Shown in pieces: positions 1 through 7,883 of a stretch of DNA of 16,521 bases. Made by a program: the position numbers and the translations under genes. Position 1 is the first letter of the stretch. Every line of letters begins with the position of its first letter. The notes under the pieces are model-generated. The model saw only the letters and a list, made by a program, of their open reading frames with translations, did no database searches and had not been told where the DNA came from. This DNA comes from DAIPXZ01 sp036782995. GTDB taxonomy: Bacteria; Bacillota; Clostridia; Saccharofermentanales; Saccharofermentanaceae. The DNA is taken from assembly GCA_036782995.1 (NCBI GenBank), contig DAIPXZ010000023.1:1-16521 (forward strand), given 5' to 3'.

Positions 1-68
1 CCACAAGCTGAAAGAACCATCGTCATTGCCAGAACAACTCCGACAACCTTCAATAAATTCTTTTTCAT
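1..68 (-). CDS. Lipoprotein, N-terminal fragment (runs off the window)
   Basis: Only the first 22 codons are inside the window. They read MKKNLLKVVGVVLAMTMVLS followed by A-C: a short basic N-terminus, a hydrophobic core and a lipobox (L-S-A-C), then the first two bases of a glycine codon. This is a type II (lipoprotein) signal peptide, so the product is exported and anchored in the membrane through the diacylated cysteine at residue 22. The ATG at 68-66 is preceded by a consensus AGGAGG (80-75) at normal spacing. Such peptides commonly start solute-binding proteins of ABC transporters, but nothing visible here shows the function. It has its own promoter and is probably not part of the purA unit. 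Confidence 0.85.
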   Translation of the reverse strand, partial: MKKNLLKVVGVVLAMTMVLSAC

Positions 69-114
69 TTTTTACCTCCTAAAAATTACCGTATTCAAGC
101 CAGTAAACGTATCC

Positions 115-143
115 ATTATAAATCAGAATGAAGCCCTTTTCTA
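115..143 (-). promoter_or_regulatory. Probable promoter of the lipoprotein gene
   Basis: On the minus strand there is a TATAAT -10 at 120-115 and a TAGAAA -35 (4 of 6 consensus bases) at 143-138, separated by 17 bases. The inferred start is near 108, giving a leader of about 40 bases before the ATG at 68. Confidence 0.6.
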
Positions 144-234
144 TATTTTTTCATCAACCAAAATGCCATAGTTTGTAAACACTTTTCCCCTGTTCTTGTT
201 GAATAGGCAATAAAAAGTGCCAAAAAATGACGAT

Positions 235-246
235 TTTGTTAACAAA
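235..246. repeat. 12-bp perfect palindrome between purA and the lipoprotein gene
   Basis: TTTGTTAACAAA lies 48 bases beyond the purA stop codon and upstream of the lipoprotein promoter. It may be an operator or part of the purA 3' end. I see no strong rho-independent terminator between 144 and 294 on the minus strand; only a small GGGT-GAAA-ACCC hairpin is present. Confidence 0.35.
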
Positions 247-294
247 CGGGTTTTCACCCAAAGGGAAAGCCAACTGCCATGCGATCGAATGCCA

Positions 295-1572
295 TCATTT
301 CATTCGAATGATTTCTTCTCTCTTCGGGCCGGTCGATACAATCGATACTTTCACACCGAGTTCCTTTTCGATGAAACGAACGTATTCTTTCGCTTCTTCT
401 GGGAGCTTCTCAAAATCGGTGATACCACGGATATCAGATTTCCAGCCTTTGAGCTCGACAAGTACCGGCTTGGCACGGTCGAGGGATACAGGATTCGGGA
501 AATCCTTTGTCTGGACGCCGTCGACTTCGTAGGCGACGCATACCGGAATGCTATCGAGATAGCCGAGGCAGTCGATTGCCGTAAGAGCGACTTCGGTCGC
601 GCCCTGAACGCGGCAGCCGTAACGGGAAGCGACACAATCAAACCAGCCCATGCGACGCGGGCGACCTGTGGTGGCTCCGTACTCGCCAGCATCTCCGCCG
701 CGACGACGGAGCTCGTCAGCCTCATCTCCGAAAATCTCGCTGGTAAATGCGCCAGCGCCGACTGCAGAAGAATATGCCTTCACGACAGTACAGATTTCTT
801 TAATCTCATATGGCGGAATGCCTGCGCCAACACAGCCATAGCCAGCAAGAGTCGAGGACGAAGTTACCATCGGGTAAATACCGAAATCAGGATCCTTCAT
901 AGAACCGAGCTGGCCTTCGAGAAGAATCTTCTTTCCATCCTTGATTGCTTGGTGAATGAAAACGTTAACATCGGCAACGAATGGCTCAATGAAGTCACGG
1001 TAACCTAATACCTCTTCGTAGATAGCCTTCGGGTCGAGTGGAGTCTTTTTATAAAGGTGTTCAATAATAGTATTTTTTACTTCAAGAACAGAAGTGATTT
1101 TTTCGAGTAGTTTTTGCTCATCGAAAAGCTCACAAACCTGAAAGCCGATTTTAGCATATTTATCGGAGAAAAACGGTGCGATTCCAGACTTCGTTGAGCC
1201 GAAGGCCTTACCACCAAGACGCTCTTCTTCGTATTGGTCGAAAAGGATGTGGTATGGCATGACGATTTGTGTGCGATCCGAAATCAAGAGCTTCGGCATC
1301 GGAACACCACCGTCGAGGACATGCGCGATTTCCTCTTTGAGCTTCGGGATGTTCAATGCAACACCATTTGCGATGACATTAGTGATGTTGCTGTGGCATA
1401 CACCGGATGGCAATTGATGCAAGGCGAATTTTCCGTATTCATTGATGATAGTGTGTCCTGCATTCGCACCACCTTGATAACGAATGACGACATCAGATGT
1501 GGAAGCGAACATATCGGTAATTTTACCCTTACCTTCGTCTCCCCAGTTTGCACCTACAATTGCCTTAACCAT
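295..1572 (-). CDS. purA: Adenylosuccinate synthase
   Basis: PurA joins IMP and aspartate using GTP to give adenylosuccinate, the first committed step from IMP to AMP, in the cytosol. Landmarks in the 425-residue protein are the GDEGKGK loop (residues 11-17) with the catalytic Asp12, NAGHT with the catalytic His40, and TTGRPRR (301-307). Length fits the family (about 430). The family motif EGAQG is here EGQLG (219-223), so the Gln that contacts IMP is replaced or shifted by one; the protein belongs to a divergent branch. Two ATGs compete: 1578 and 1572. The GGGGG Shine-Dalgarno-like run at 1586-1582 lies 9 bases before 1572 but only 3 before 1578, so I choose 1572. It follows gatD with its own promoter. 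Confidence 0.95.
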   Translation of the reverse strand: MVKAIVGANWGDEGKGKITDMFASTSDVVIRYQGGANAGHTIINEYGKFALHQLPSGVCHSNITNVIANGVALNIPKLKEEIAHVLDGGVPMPKLLISDRTQIVMPYHILFDQYEEERLGGKAFGSTKSGIAPFFSDKYAKIGFQVCELFDEQKLLEKITSVLEVKNTIIEHLYKKTPLDPKAIYEEVLGYRDFIEPFVADVNVFIHQAIKDGKKILLEGQLGSMKDPDFGIYPMVTSSSTLAGYGCVGAGIPPYEIKEICTVVKAYSSAVGAGAFTSEIFGDEADELRRRGGDAGEYGATTGRPRRMGWFDCVASRYGCRVQGATEVALTAIDCLGYLDSIPVCVAYEVDGVQTKDFPNPVSLDRAKPVLVELKGWKSDIRGITDFEKLPEEAKEYVRFIEKELGVKVSIVSTGPKREEIIRMK

Positions 1573-1629
1573 GACCATATGCCCCCGTTTCTTTTCTGTT
1601 GAAAAATAGAACCGTATAAAAACCTTATT

Positions 1630-1658
1630 ATTATAGAGTCGTCTCTATCTTGTGTCAA
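1630..1658 (-). promoter_or_regulatory. Consensus promoter of purA overlapping the gatD stop
   Basis: Minus strand: TTGACA at 1658-1653, 17-base spacer, TATAAT at 1635-1630. Both hexamers match the housekeeping sigma consensus exactly. The -35 contains the gatD stop codon TGA (1657-1655). The expected start is near 1623, giving a leader of about 50 bases. Confidence 0.8.
1633..1648. promoter_or_regulatory. Inverted repeat inside the purA promoter (candidate operator)
   Basis: ATAGAG-TCGT-CTCTAT, 6-bp perfect arms, fills most of the spacer and overlaps the upstream half of the -10 box. A protein bound here would block polymerase. It does not resemble the PurR PurBox. As RNA it would lie upstream of the expected start, so it is more likely a DNA site than an attenuator. 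Confidence 0.45.
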
Positions 1659-2413
1659 ATCCCTAAGTACGCCGCTACAGCTTCGCGTGCGAGCATTTCG
1701 ACCGGAGCTTCAACTTCTTCCCATGTAACCTCTTCCCCGTATTTACGAACCAGTGCCGTTCGAAGCAAATAGTCCGTCATTGCAGGATTTTTCGGTAAGA
1801 AGCTGCCATGTGAATATGTGCATATAACATTGTTATAATGAGCGCCCTCGAAGCCGTCTTCACCATTATTACCGGCTCCACGTATGACACGGGCAAGCGG
1901 CTTCACATCAGAGCCGAGATAAGTGCGGCCGCTGTGGTTTTCGAATCCATAAAGGATGCAGGAATTCGTCATTTGTTTTACATTTGGCAAAAAATCCACC
2001 TCATAAATTGTATCTTGAATGAAGCGAACATCTTCTCCCACCGTGTAGAGATCAAGCGCACCCAGGCACTCAATTCTGGTGCCATCGTGTTCTTCGTAAT
2101 ACTTACCGAGCATTTGATAGCCTCCGCATACGCATAGGAAAACCACGCCATCCTCAATGGCTCTTTTCACTTCGGGGCCTTTGTTGTTGACAAAATCGCC
2201 ACGCAACATGTTTTGCTCTGTGTCTTGTCCGCCGCCTAAAAAGACGAGGTCGTATTTCGACGCATTGAATTCGTCCGACAAGGATATGGTTTCGACTCGG
2301 AGATCAATGTCATGCAATGAAGCACGGCGAATCAAGCTCAGTACATTACCGCGGTCACCATAGAGATTCAGCAAATCGGGGTACATATGACATAAAGTTA
2401 GTGAATACGACAT
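1655..2413 (-). CDS. gatD: Lipid II isoglutaminyl synthase, glutaminase subunit GatD
   Basis: GatD is the class I glutamine amidotransferase that supplies ammonia to MurT for amidating the D-Glu of the peptidoglycan stem to D-isoglutamine. It acts at the inner face of the membrane on lipid II. The 252-residue protein begins MSYSLTLCHMYPDLLNLYGDR, a CobB/CobQ-like amidotransferase start. It carries the nucleophile motif CGGYQ (Cys96), GFENHSGR (156-163) and the C-terminal YSHGSFLPKNP with His202. The start at 2413 is chosen because AAAGGAG sits just upstream; a longer reading frame to 2533 would overlap murT and lacks family similarity. Only 14 bases separate it from the murT stop, which fits the obligate MurT-GatD complex. 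Confidence 0.93.
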   Translation of the reverse strand: MSYSLTLCHMYPDLLNLYGDRGNVLSLIRRASLHDIDLRVETISLSDEFNASKYDLVFLGGGQDTEQNMLRGDFVNNKGPEVKRAIEDGVVFLCVCGGYQMLGKYYEEHDGTRIECLGALDLYTVGEDVRFIQDTIYEVDFLPNVKQMTNSCILYGFENHSGRTYLGSDVKPLARVIRGAGNNGEDGFEGAHYNNVICTYSHGSFLPKNPAMTDYLLRTALVRKYGEEVTWEEVEAPVEMLAREAVAAYLGI

Positions 2414-2427
2414 GTGAATCTCCTTTC

Positions 2428-3873
2428 CTATTTCCAAAAGTCTTTCAAATGATACCGTTTCACCATGCATTTGCGTAAGTGAAGCATAGATGTGTAATTT
2501 GGCAAAACATAGACGCATTTTCCGGGTGTACAAGCCGCAAGAGCCTCATCCAATAGTTTTTCGCAATCCTTCATTGCTCCATAACGGACGTGTTGCTCAT
2601 CAATACCGGAATATACAATGCGAAGAAGCATGTCGCCGTAACGATCACCCGAGACGAATACCTTCTCGGGAAGAATCTTTGATTCAAAGTCGACATCCCA
2701 TATCCACGAGACATCTTTGCCGTCGGGCACATTGCTGTTCAACAGCATGTAAAGACTGTCAGCATCTGAGGTTTCGGAGACAAAAGAAAGTGCACGATCG
2801 AGGCCGACCGGATTCTTCACTAGAAGAACACAGATTTTCTTGTCACCGACCGTGAGCTTTTCCATACGACCAAAAGCGGCCTTGGTCTGCATAAGCGCCT
2901 TCGAACAGGCGGAGAAATTGAGCTTTGAAGAATCATCGATGATTTCACCCAATATGACAGTCGTGGCAACTGCCGCCATGGAGTTATAGAAATTATGCAT
3001 TCCCGGTACCGAAAGCTTTACTGCTTCCGTTGCATCGCCGTCATGTAGCTCGAGCGGGAAGCCCACATCAGAAGGACTGGTTTTCAAATCGTAGGTGACA
3101 TAGAAACGCGGCTTTTGTCTTTTGTCTCCGCATTTTGGGCACGAGTAGTCACCTAAATGACCGAAACTGCGGGATGCATATTCGTATTTCACCTTGCATT
3201 CCGTGCAATACTCAGCATCGGACGAAGCAGGCAAATCGGCTGATTTTCCGGGATATGTAACATTGTTATATCGCATTGATTCCGCCGAAAGTCCGAAAAA
3301 AACTGTCCGGTCTTCCCTGCCATCACGCAATTTGGCAACCAAGGAGTCGTCGCTATTGAGAAGCACCTTTGCCGAGCAAGCATCAAGTCCTTTGGCAATG
3401 CAATCCCGTGTGTGTTTGAGTTCGCCGTAACGGTCAAGCTGGTCACGAAACAGGTTTGTTACGACGCATACCTTCGGCCTTACTTTACCGGCTGTCTTAG
3501 CAAATGCTGCCTCATCGGTCTCAAGAACGACTGCCGTCGGAATAGACTTCTTTCGTGCCGCGATAAGTCCCTTTTTACCATTCATAAGTGCTGTAATGAG
3601 TCCCGCTTCGAGATTCGCTCCCGAAACATTGGTCACCACATAAAAACCGGCCTCACGTAAAATGTCGACCGTCATATGAGTAGTCGTCGTTTTTCCGTTT
3701 GTGCCGGTAATTTGTATTGCATTTTCGTTTTCGCAAAGAAGAGAAAGCATCCGAGGCTGAATCTTCATGGCGACTTTTCCGGGGAAATTGGTTGCACCGC
3801 GTCCGAGAAGGTGAAGCATCAGCTTCGACATTCTCGCTCCGGTCCATGCCAGTCCTGTCCGAAAAGAAGTCAT
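2428..3873 (-). CDS. murT: Lipid II isoglutaminyl synthase, ligase subunit MurT
   Basis: MurT is the Mur-ligase-like ATPase that activates the D-Glu carboxylate of lipid II for amidation, using ammonia from GatD. Visible in 481 residues: the ATP loop GTNGKTTT (57-64), the Mur central-domain motif TNLFRDQLDRYGE (139-151), a four-cysteine zinc ribbon inserted in the central domain (Cys223, 226, 245, 248) and the C-terminal DUF1727 domain with DGKDVSWIWDVDFE. In Staphylococcus aureus MurT the Asp of that last motif contributes to GatD catalysis. The start at 3873 has GAGGA at good spacing. It lies 25 bases after carA and 14 before gatD, so the three are probably one transcript. Confidence 0.95.
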   Translation of the reverse strand: MTSFRTGLAWTGARMSKLMLHLLGRGATNFPGKVAMKIQPRMLSLLCENENAIQITGTNGKTTTTHMTVDILREAGFYVVTNVSGANLEAGLITALMNGKKGLIAARKKSIPTAVVLETDEAAFAKTAGKVRPKVCVVTNLFRDQLDRYGELKHTRDCIAKGLDACSAKVLLNSDDSLVAKLRDGREDRTVFFGLSAESMRYNNVTYPGKSADLPASSDAEYCTECKVKYEYASRSFGHLGDYSCPKCGDKRQKPRFYVTYDLKTSPSDVGFPLELHDGDATEAVKLSVPGMHNFYNSMAAVATTVILGEIIDDSSKLNFSACSKALMQTKAAFGRMEKLTVGDKKICVLLVKNPVGLDRALSFVSETSDADSLYMLLNSNVPDGKDVSWIWDVDFESKILPEKVFVSGDRYGDMLLRIVYSGIDEQHVRYGAMKDCEKLLDEALAACTPGKCVYVLPNYTSMLHLRKCMVKRYHLKDFWK

Positions 3874-3898
3874 TCCGCTATCCTCTTTTGTTCTTCAA

Positions 3899-5086
3899 TT
3901 ATTTCTTCTTATTTTTTTCAATCAAATCGATGAATTGATCAAAAAGGTAGTTGTTATCTTGTGGGCCCGGAGCTCCTTCCGGGTGATATTGCACGGTGAA
4001 AACCGGCTTCTGCAGATAATCGAGGCCTTCATTTGTTCCGTCATTGACATTTACATGAGAAACCACAGCGACCTTCGGGTCAACCGATTCGTCGACAACC
4101 ACATAACCATGATTCTGGGATGTGATGTAAACGCGGTCTTCTTTGATATCCTTGACTGGATGGTTCGCACCGCGATGTCCATATTTGAGCTTACGCGTCT
4201 TCGCACCAGTCGCCAAAGCCATGAGCTGATGACCAAGGCAAATGCCAAACATCGGAATACCGGTATCATATAGTTTCTTTATTTCAGTGATTGCATCGCC
4301 ACAATTGGTGGGGTCTCCAGGACCATTAGAAAGGAAAATTCCGTCTGGATTCAAGGAAAGAATCTCTTCAGCTGATGTATTCCACGGGCAATCGTACACT
4401 TCACAGCCACGCTTTACCAAGTTCCACAGAATATTGTGCTTCGCTCCGAAATCCAGAACTGCTACTCGATAAAGTGCCGCATGCTTTTCATCAGTCGTTG
4501 AACGAACCAATTGGCTCTTCTTCTCATCCTTAGCATCAGCCACATATGCATCCTTCTCCCAGCCAGATACCCATGCCGGATAGAAAGCTCTCTCCTTCGG
4601 GCTGACTAACGGAACAACCGACTTCGCATCGTAGGAGGCAATCAAGCGATTTGCTTCATCAATATCAATCTCATCCTTCGCTCCGTTCATGATGACACCA
4701 ATTTTGGTACCTTCCTCTCGGATCTTGATGGTCAAAGCACGTGTATCTATACCATAAATTCCAGGAACACCATTTCTCTTCAGATAATGATCCAAATCCT
4801 CGGCATTTCTCTCATCTCCATGTACCGGTGTCAAATCTCTCAAAATCAATGCACCTACCCACACATGAGCCGCTTCGGAAACATCTTCGAAAACACCATA
4901 GTTTCCAATAATCGGATTCGCCATCGTGACTGCCTGACCACAAAATGAGGGATCGGTCAGAAGCTCAACATATCCCGTAAGTCCTGTCGAAAAAACGACC
5001 TCACATACTACTTGTCTGTCCGAACCGAATCGGAACCCCTCCAATATGCTACCATCGTTTAATATCAAACATGCCTTTTGTTCCAT
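3899..5086 (-). CDS. carA: Carbamoyl-phosphate synthase small (glutaminase) subunit
   Basis: CarA hydrolyses glutamine and channels ammonia to CarB to make carbamoyl phosphate for pyrimidines and arginine. The 395-residue protein has the N-terminal CarA domain (LNDGSILEG near residue 9, TGYVELLTDPSF 37-48, GIDTRALT 112-119), then a class I amidotransferase domain with SNGPGDP (253-259), nucleophile Cys283 in GICLGHQ, and His368/Glu370 in YHPEG. Length is slightly above the usual 360-380. The start at 5086 has a perfect AGGAGG seven bases upstream. No carB is adjacent: the next genes are murT and gatD, so the large subunit must be encoded elsewhere. It has its own promoter. Confidence 0.95.
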   Translation of the reverse strand: MEQKACLILNDGSILEGFRFGSDRQVVCEVVFSTGLTGYVELLTDPSFCGQAVTMANPIIGNYGVFEDVSEAAHVWVGALILRDLTPVHGDERNAEDLDHYLKRNGVPGIYGIDTRALTIKIREEGTKIGVIMNGAKDEIDIDEANRLIASYDAKSVVPLVSPKERAFYPAWVSGWEKDAYVADAKDEKKSQLVRSTTDEKHAALYRVAVLDFGAKHNILWNLVKRGCEVYDCPWNTSAEEILSLNPDGIFLSNGPGDPTNCGDAITEIKKLYDTGIPMFGICLGHQLMALATGAKTRKLKYGHRGANHPVKDIKEDRVYITSQNHGYVVVDESVDPKVAVVSHVNVNDGTNEGLDYLQKPVFTVQYHPEGAPGPQDNNYLFDQFIDLIEKNKKK

Positions 5087-5145
5087 ATTGACCTCCTACA
5101 AATGAACGCTCACTTCATTATCAGATTATCTATTATTTTCATGGT

Positions 5146-5174
5146 ATTGTACCACGACATAGCGTATTTGTCGC
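5146..5174 (-). promoter_or_regulatory. Promoter of the carA-murT-gatD unit
   Basis: Minus strand extended -10 TGGTACAAT with the hexamer at 5151-5146, and a GCGACA -35 (4 of 6) at 5174-5169 with 17-base spacing. The start would be near 5139, leaving a leader of about 50 bases, too short for a PyrR-type attenuator. Confidence 0.6.
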
Positions 5175-5178
5175 TATG
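5158..5178. promoter_or_regulatory. Inverted repeat over the carA -35 (candidate operator)
   Basis: CATAGCG-TATTTGT-CGCTATG, a perfect 7-7-7 dyad covering the -35 and part of the spacer. No T-run follows on the minus strand, so it is not a terminator for the upstream sortase gene. Confidence 0.45.
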
Positions 5179-5232
5179 AAAATCGCGAAATAAAGCATTT
5201 CATTTACACACAAAATCGGGCATTCTCACAAA

Positions 5233-6051
5233 TTATTCTTCCTCTGCCATATGCCCAATAACCAAAAGCCGATGAGTTGCAACACCCGTCGGTGTACATG
5301 TCACCAATGTCACTTGCTTTCCGTTGCCATCACTTATGTCAATATAGTCGACAAGCGCTTCAGGCTCGAGAGCGTCAATAATTTGATCGACCGTATAAAC
5401 GTATACTGTACCGTCTATTGCAGTAATCTCAATGGTATCACCAATTTTCACCTCACCTAAGCGATTGAAAAGCTTACCAGATGCACGCATACGATGCCCC
5501 AAAATGACCATATTTCCGTCTTCTCCAGGATTTGCTGTACCCTCAAGGCGACCGGCCCCATACCGTAACGCGATTACAGTAGCCTCATCCAACAGCGGAA
5601 TATTTATATCAGCGGAGGAAATTTTGATTGTGCCCAGTGCTGTTAAAACCACATCATCCGGAAGCTCAGCCATCTCACTTTCCATAGCAATGGATTGTTG
5701 CTCTCGTTCCTCTTCCGTACCGTAAAAGTAATCGTAGTCCTCACCATTCACTTGATTCTCATTTCGGTCAACAATGAAAGTGGACTCCCCTGCCGCGATG
5801 TCCGCCATAATTTCATCTGTCACTGCCTGCCTCTTCATATTCTTAATCGGGTCAATGAGCAAAAGAATCACTCCGACAATCAGACAAACGGCGGCAATAC
5901 CAATTAGTAAATAGTCAACGATTGTCTTTTTTCGACGGTCGCCACTACTCTTACGCTCGGAACGGATATTTTCTGTGTTCTCAGGTATTGATGATGTATC
6001 ATGATTGGAAGAAGAAGGATTAATTCTACTTTTGTTTTTTTGCGATTTCAT
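5233..6051 (-). CDS. Sortase (class D-like transpeptidase)
   Basis: Sortases cut a sorting signal on exported proteins and join them to the cell wall or to pilin subunits, outside the membrane. The 272-residue protein has a basic, serine-rich cytoplasmic N-terminus, one membrane segment at about 46-66, an acidic linker (about 75-130) and the sortase barrel. Catalytic residues are His186 (ILGHR), Cys252 (LVTCTPTG) and Arg261 (THRLLVIG). The CTPxG context resembles classes C and D; the lack of a C-terminal membrane segment argues against a typical pilin class C enzyme. The start at 6051 follows TAGAGG. No LPxTG substrate is encoded nearby, so the target is unknown. It is divergent from dnaA, and I see no terminator before the carA promoter. 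Confidence 0.9.
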   Translation of the reverse strand: MKSQKNKSRINPSSSNHDTSSIPENTENIRSERKSSGDRRKKTIVDYLLIGIAAVCLIVGVILLLIDPIKNMKRQAVTDEIMADIAAGESTFIVDRNENQVNGEDYDYFYGTEEEREQQSIAMESEMAELPDDVVLTALGTIKISSADINIPLLDEATVIALRYGAGRLEGTANPGEDGNMVILGHRMRASGKLFNRLGEVKIGDTIEITAIDGTVYVYTVDQIIDALEPEALVDYIDISDGNGKQVTLVTCTPTGVATHRLLVIGHMAEEE

Positions 6052-6142
6052 ATTGTTATCCTCTACATAAAATCAGCGAATTGGCTTCTTCATGACATTC
6101 TTGAAAAAATCAAAAGCTTTTTTATCCAATATTACGCAAAAC

Positions 6143-6151
6143 ATTATAACA
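6143..6151 (-). promoter_or_regulatory. Extended -10 promoter of the sortase gene
   Basis: Minus strand TGTTATAAT, with a perfect TATAAT at 6148-6143 and a TGn extension. I see no good -35. The start would be near 6136, about 85 bases before the sortase ATG. Confidence 0.5.
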
Positions 6152-6176
6152 GATACTTTCACGACTTGCTGTTTTC

Positions 6177-6185
6177 TGCTATGAT
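6177..6185 (+). promoter_or_regulatory. Extended -10 promoter of dnaA
   Basis: TGCTATGAT, with the -10 hexamer at 6180-6185 and a TGn extension. The -35 position (TTTCAC near 6157-6162) is poor. The start would be near 6192, about 50 bases before the dnaA ATG. It lies about 30 bases from the divergent sortase -10. One weak DnaA-box-like TTATCCAAT is at 6122-6130. Confidence 0.55.
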
Positions 6186-6241
6186 TATTCTGCTTTAAGG
6201 CGTGAAATATAGTGAATTATTTCTTACCGGAAAGGACGATC

Positions 6242-7594
6242 ATGCAAGATTCAGAAATGAATAATATCTGGAATAAGGTGAAATCACTCATGGTCGAAGA
6301 ATTGAGTGAAATTCGCTATAAGTCTTTTATTGAGCCGTTGCGTCCGGTTTATGCGGATAGCTCGGTATTCGTTCTGTCCTCTCCGGATGATTTTTCCTTA
6401 GAACGCGTTTTGGGAATGAAATCCTTTATAGAGAATTGTTTTCAACTTTCCTGCCCCATTCAATTCAAAATTGAGATTAAGGTCGACGGCACGAAAGAGC
6501 TTACTGACCTCGTTCGCAATCTATCGATTCGTGATAACGAGACCTCTACCTCTTCTGATCATTCCGGGTCATTCTTAAATAGCCAATACACATTTGATAA
6601 CTTTATTGTTGGTGCCGGCAATCGTTTTGCTCATGCAGCGTGTGTTGCCGTCGCCGAGAATATGACAAAAAATAACTACAATCCACTTTTCCTTTACGGT
6701 GGATCCGGTCTCGGTAAAACCCACTTGATGCAAGCTATTGGCAATTATGTGCAGGAAAAATTTCCGGATAAGAAGGTCGTTTATGTCCAGTCCGAGAAAT
6801 TTGTAAACGATTTCATTGCATCCATCCTCCATGGTGAAAAGTTTGACACCTTCCGTGAGCAGTATCGTAACCTTGATTTTCTTTTAATTGATGATATTCA
6901 GTTTATTGAGGGAAAATTAGAGACGCAAAAGGAGTTTTTCCATACCTTTAACGAAATTAGTAATCTCGGGAAGAATATAGTTATCACTTGTGATAAGCCT
7001 CCGCAAAGTATGACATCTCTTGAAGATCGACTACGTACCCGTATAGCATCCGGTTTGATTGTTGATATTCAACCACCGGATTATGAAACGCGCCTCGCAA
7101 TTTTGAGAAAACGCTGCATACAAAACAAGATTGATGTCCCTGAGGACATCCTTGATTACATTGCATCGAACATAAGCTCGAATATTCGTGAGATGGACGG
7201 CGCATTTAACACTGTTATAGCATATTGTCTTTTAGCAAATTCATACACATTAGAGACTGCTGTTACAGCATTAAAGGACATTATTCAACCGAAATCAACG
7301 CGTGTTATGAATCACACTCTTCTTATTGAGGTTGTCGCTCGTTATTTCAATATTTCTGTAAGTGACATTATGTCGAATAGACGCAGCAAGGATATATTAG
7401 TGCCGCGTCAAATTTGCATGTACTTATGTCGCTATGAATTAGATATGACCTATCCTCGCATTGGAGAGGTTTTTGGTGGTAAGGATCATACAACTGTGAT
7501 GCATGCTTGTAACAAAATTGTAACAGAACAGAGCCTTCCTAATTCCGAGATTGCAGTCTCAATTGACAATATAAAGAAGCGTCTTTTTAGTTGA
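6242..7594 (+). CDS. dnaA: Chromosomal replication initiator DnaA
   Basis: DnaA is the ATP-binding initiator that assembles on oriC, melts DNA and recruits the replicative helicase. The 450-residue protein has domain I (about 1-85), a short serine-rich linker (about 98-112), the AAA+ domain with Walker A GGSGLGKTH (153-161) and Walker B LLIDDIQF (214-221), the RLRTRIASGL segment (263-272), and domain IV with the DnaA signature GKDHTTVMHACNKI (413-426) that reads DnaA boxes. The ATG at 6242 has AAAGGA five bases upstream; an in-frame GTG at 6212 is weaker and would add ten residues. oriC follows directly. Confidence 0.97.
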   Translation: MQDSEMNNIWNKVKSLMVEELSEIRYKSFIEPLRPVYADSSVFVLSSPDDFSLERVLGMKSFIENCFQLSCPIQFKIEIKVDGTKELTDLVRNLSIRDNETSTSSDHSGSFLNSQYTFDNFIVGAGNRFAHAACVAVAENMTKNNYNPLFLYGGSGLGKTHLMQAIGNYVQEKFPDKKVVYVQSEKFVNDFIASILHGEKFDTFREQYRNLDFLLIDDIQFIEGKLETQKEFFHTFNEISNLGKNIVITCDKPPQSMTSLEDRLRTRIASGLIVDIQPPDYETRLAILRKRCIQNKIDVPEDILDYIASNISSNIREMDGAFNTVIAYCLLANSYTLETAVTALKDIIQPKSTRVMNHTLLIEVVARYFNISVSDIMSNRRSKDILVPRQICMYLCRYELDMTYPRIGEVFGGKDHTTVMHACNKIVTEQSLPNSEIAVSIDNIKKRLFS

Positions 7595-7595
7595 G

Positions 7596-7708
7596 TTTTC
7601 CACTTTTTTAGGTGGTATTGTGGAAAATTTCCTGTGATTATCTTGTGTACAAATTTGTGTAAAATAATTGCCTGTGGACGGATGTGTATTAATTTTTCAT
7701 TTTCCACT
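7596..7708. repeat. DnaA-box array
   Basis: The local box is TTTTCCACA, a known variant of TTATNCACA. Sites: 7596-7604 (TTTTCCACT, plus), 7619-7627 (TTTTCCACA, minus), 7644-7652 (TTGTACACA, minus), 7656-7664 (TTTTACACA, minus), 7683-7691 (TAATACACA, minus), 7700-7708 (TTTTCCACT, plus). Weaker minus-strand candidates are 7633-7641 and 7673-7681. The inner sites share one orientation at about 10-17 base intervals, roughly one helical turn, as expected for cooperative DnaA binding. Confidence 0.75.
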
Positions 7709-7883
7709 TGTTTTTTCACTCAATATTAACACATAAAATGTCCTGTTTTCAGGCGTTTACAATGGTTTTCCTACTTTTGCACACTCCCTACTATGAAGAT
7801 GAGTATTTCTTATTATTTCAGCTATATCTTTCTTTTTTCTTCTACAAGTCATTACTAAAATCCATATTCATTTTTGTTTCCAT

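Noticed and set aside
165..190. A possible catabolite (cre) site near TGTAAACAC before the lipoprotein gene
   Set aside because: The central CG of the consensus is missing.
217..1008. A long plus-strand reading frame of 263 codons
   Set aside because: It lies antisense within purA, has no ribosome binding site and no family resemblance; it is a shadow of the purA codon pattern.
2414..2533. A 40-residue N-terminal extension of GatD overlapping murT
   Set aside because: The extra residues have no similarity to GatD, and a good ribosome binding site precedes the ATG at 2413.
5110..5140. GATAAT repeats in the carA leader resembling a Fur box
   Set aside because: Only two hexamers in AT-rich DNA, no proper palindrome, and carA has no iron link.
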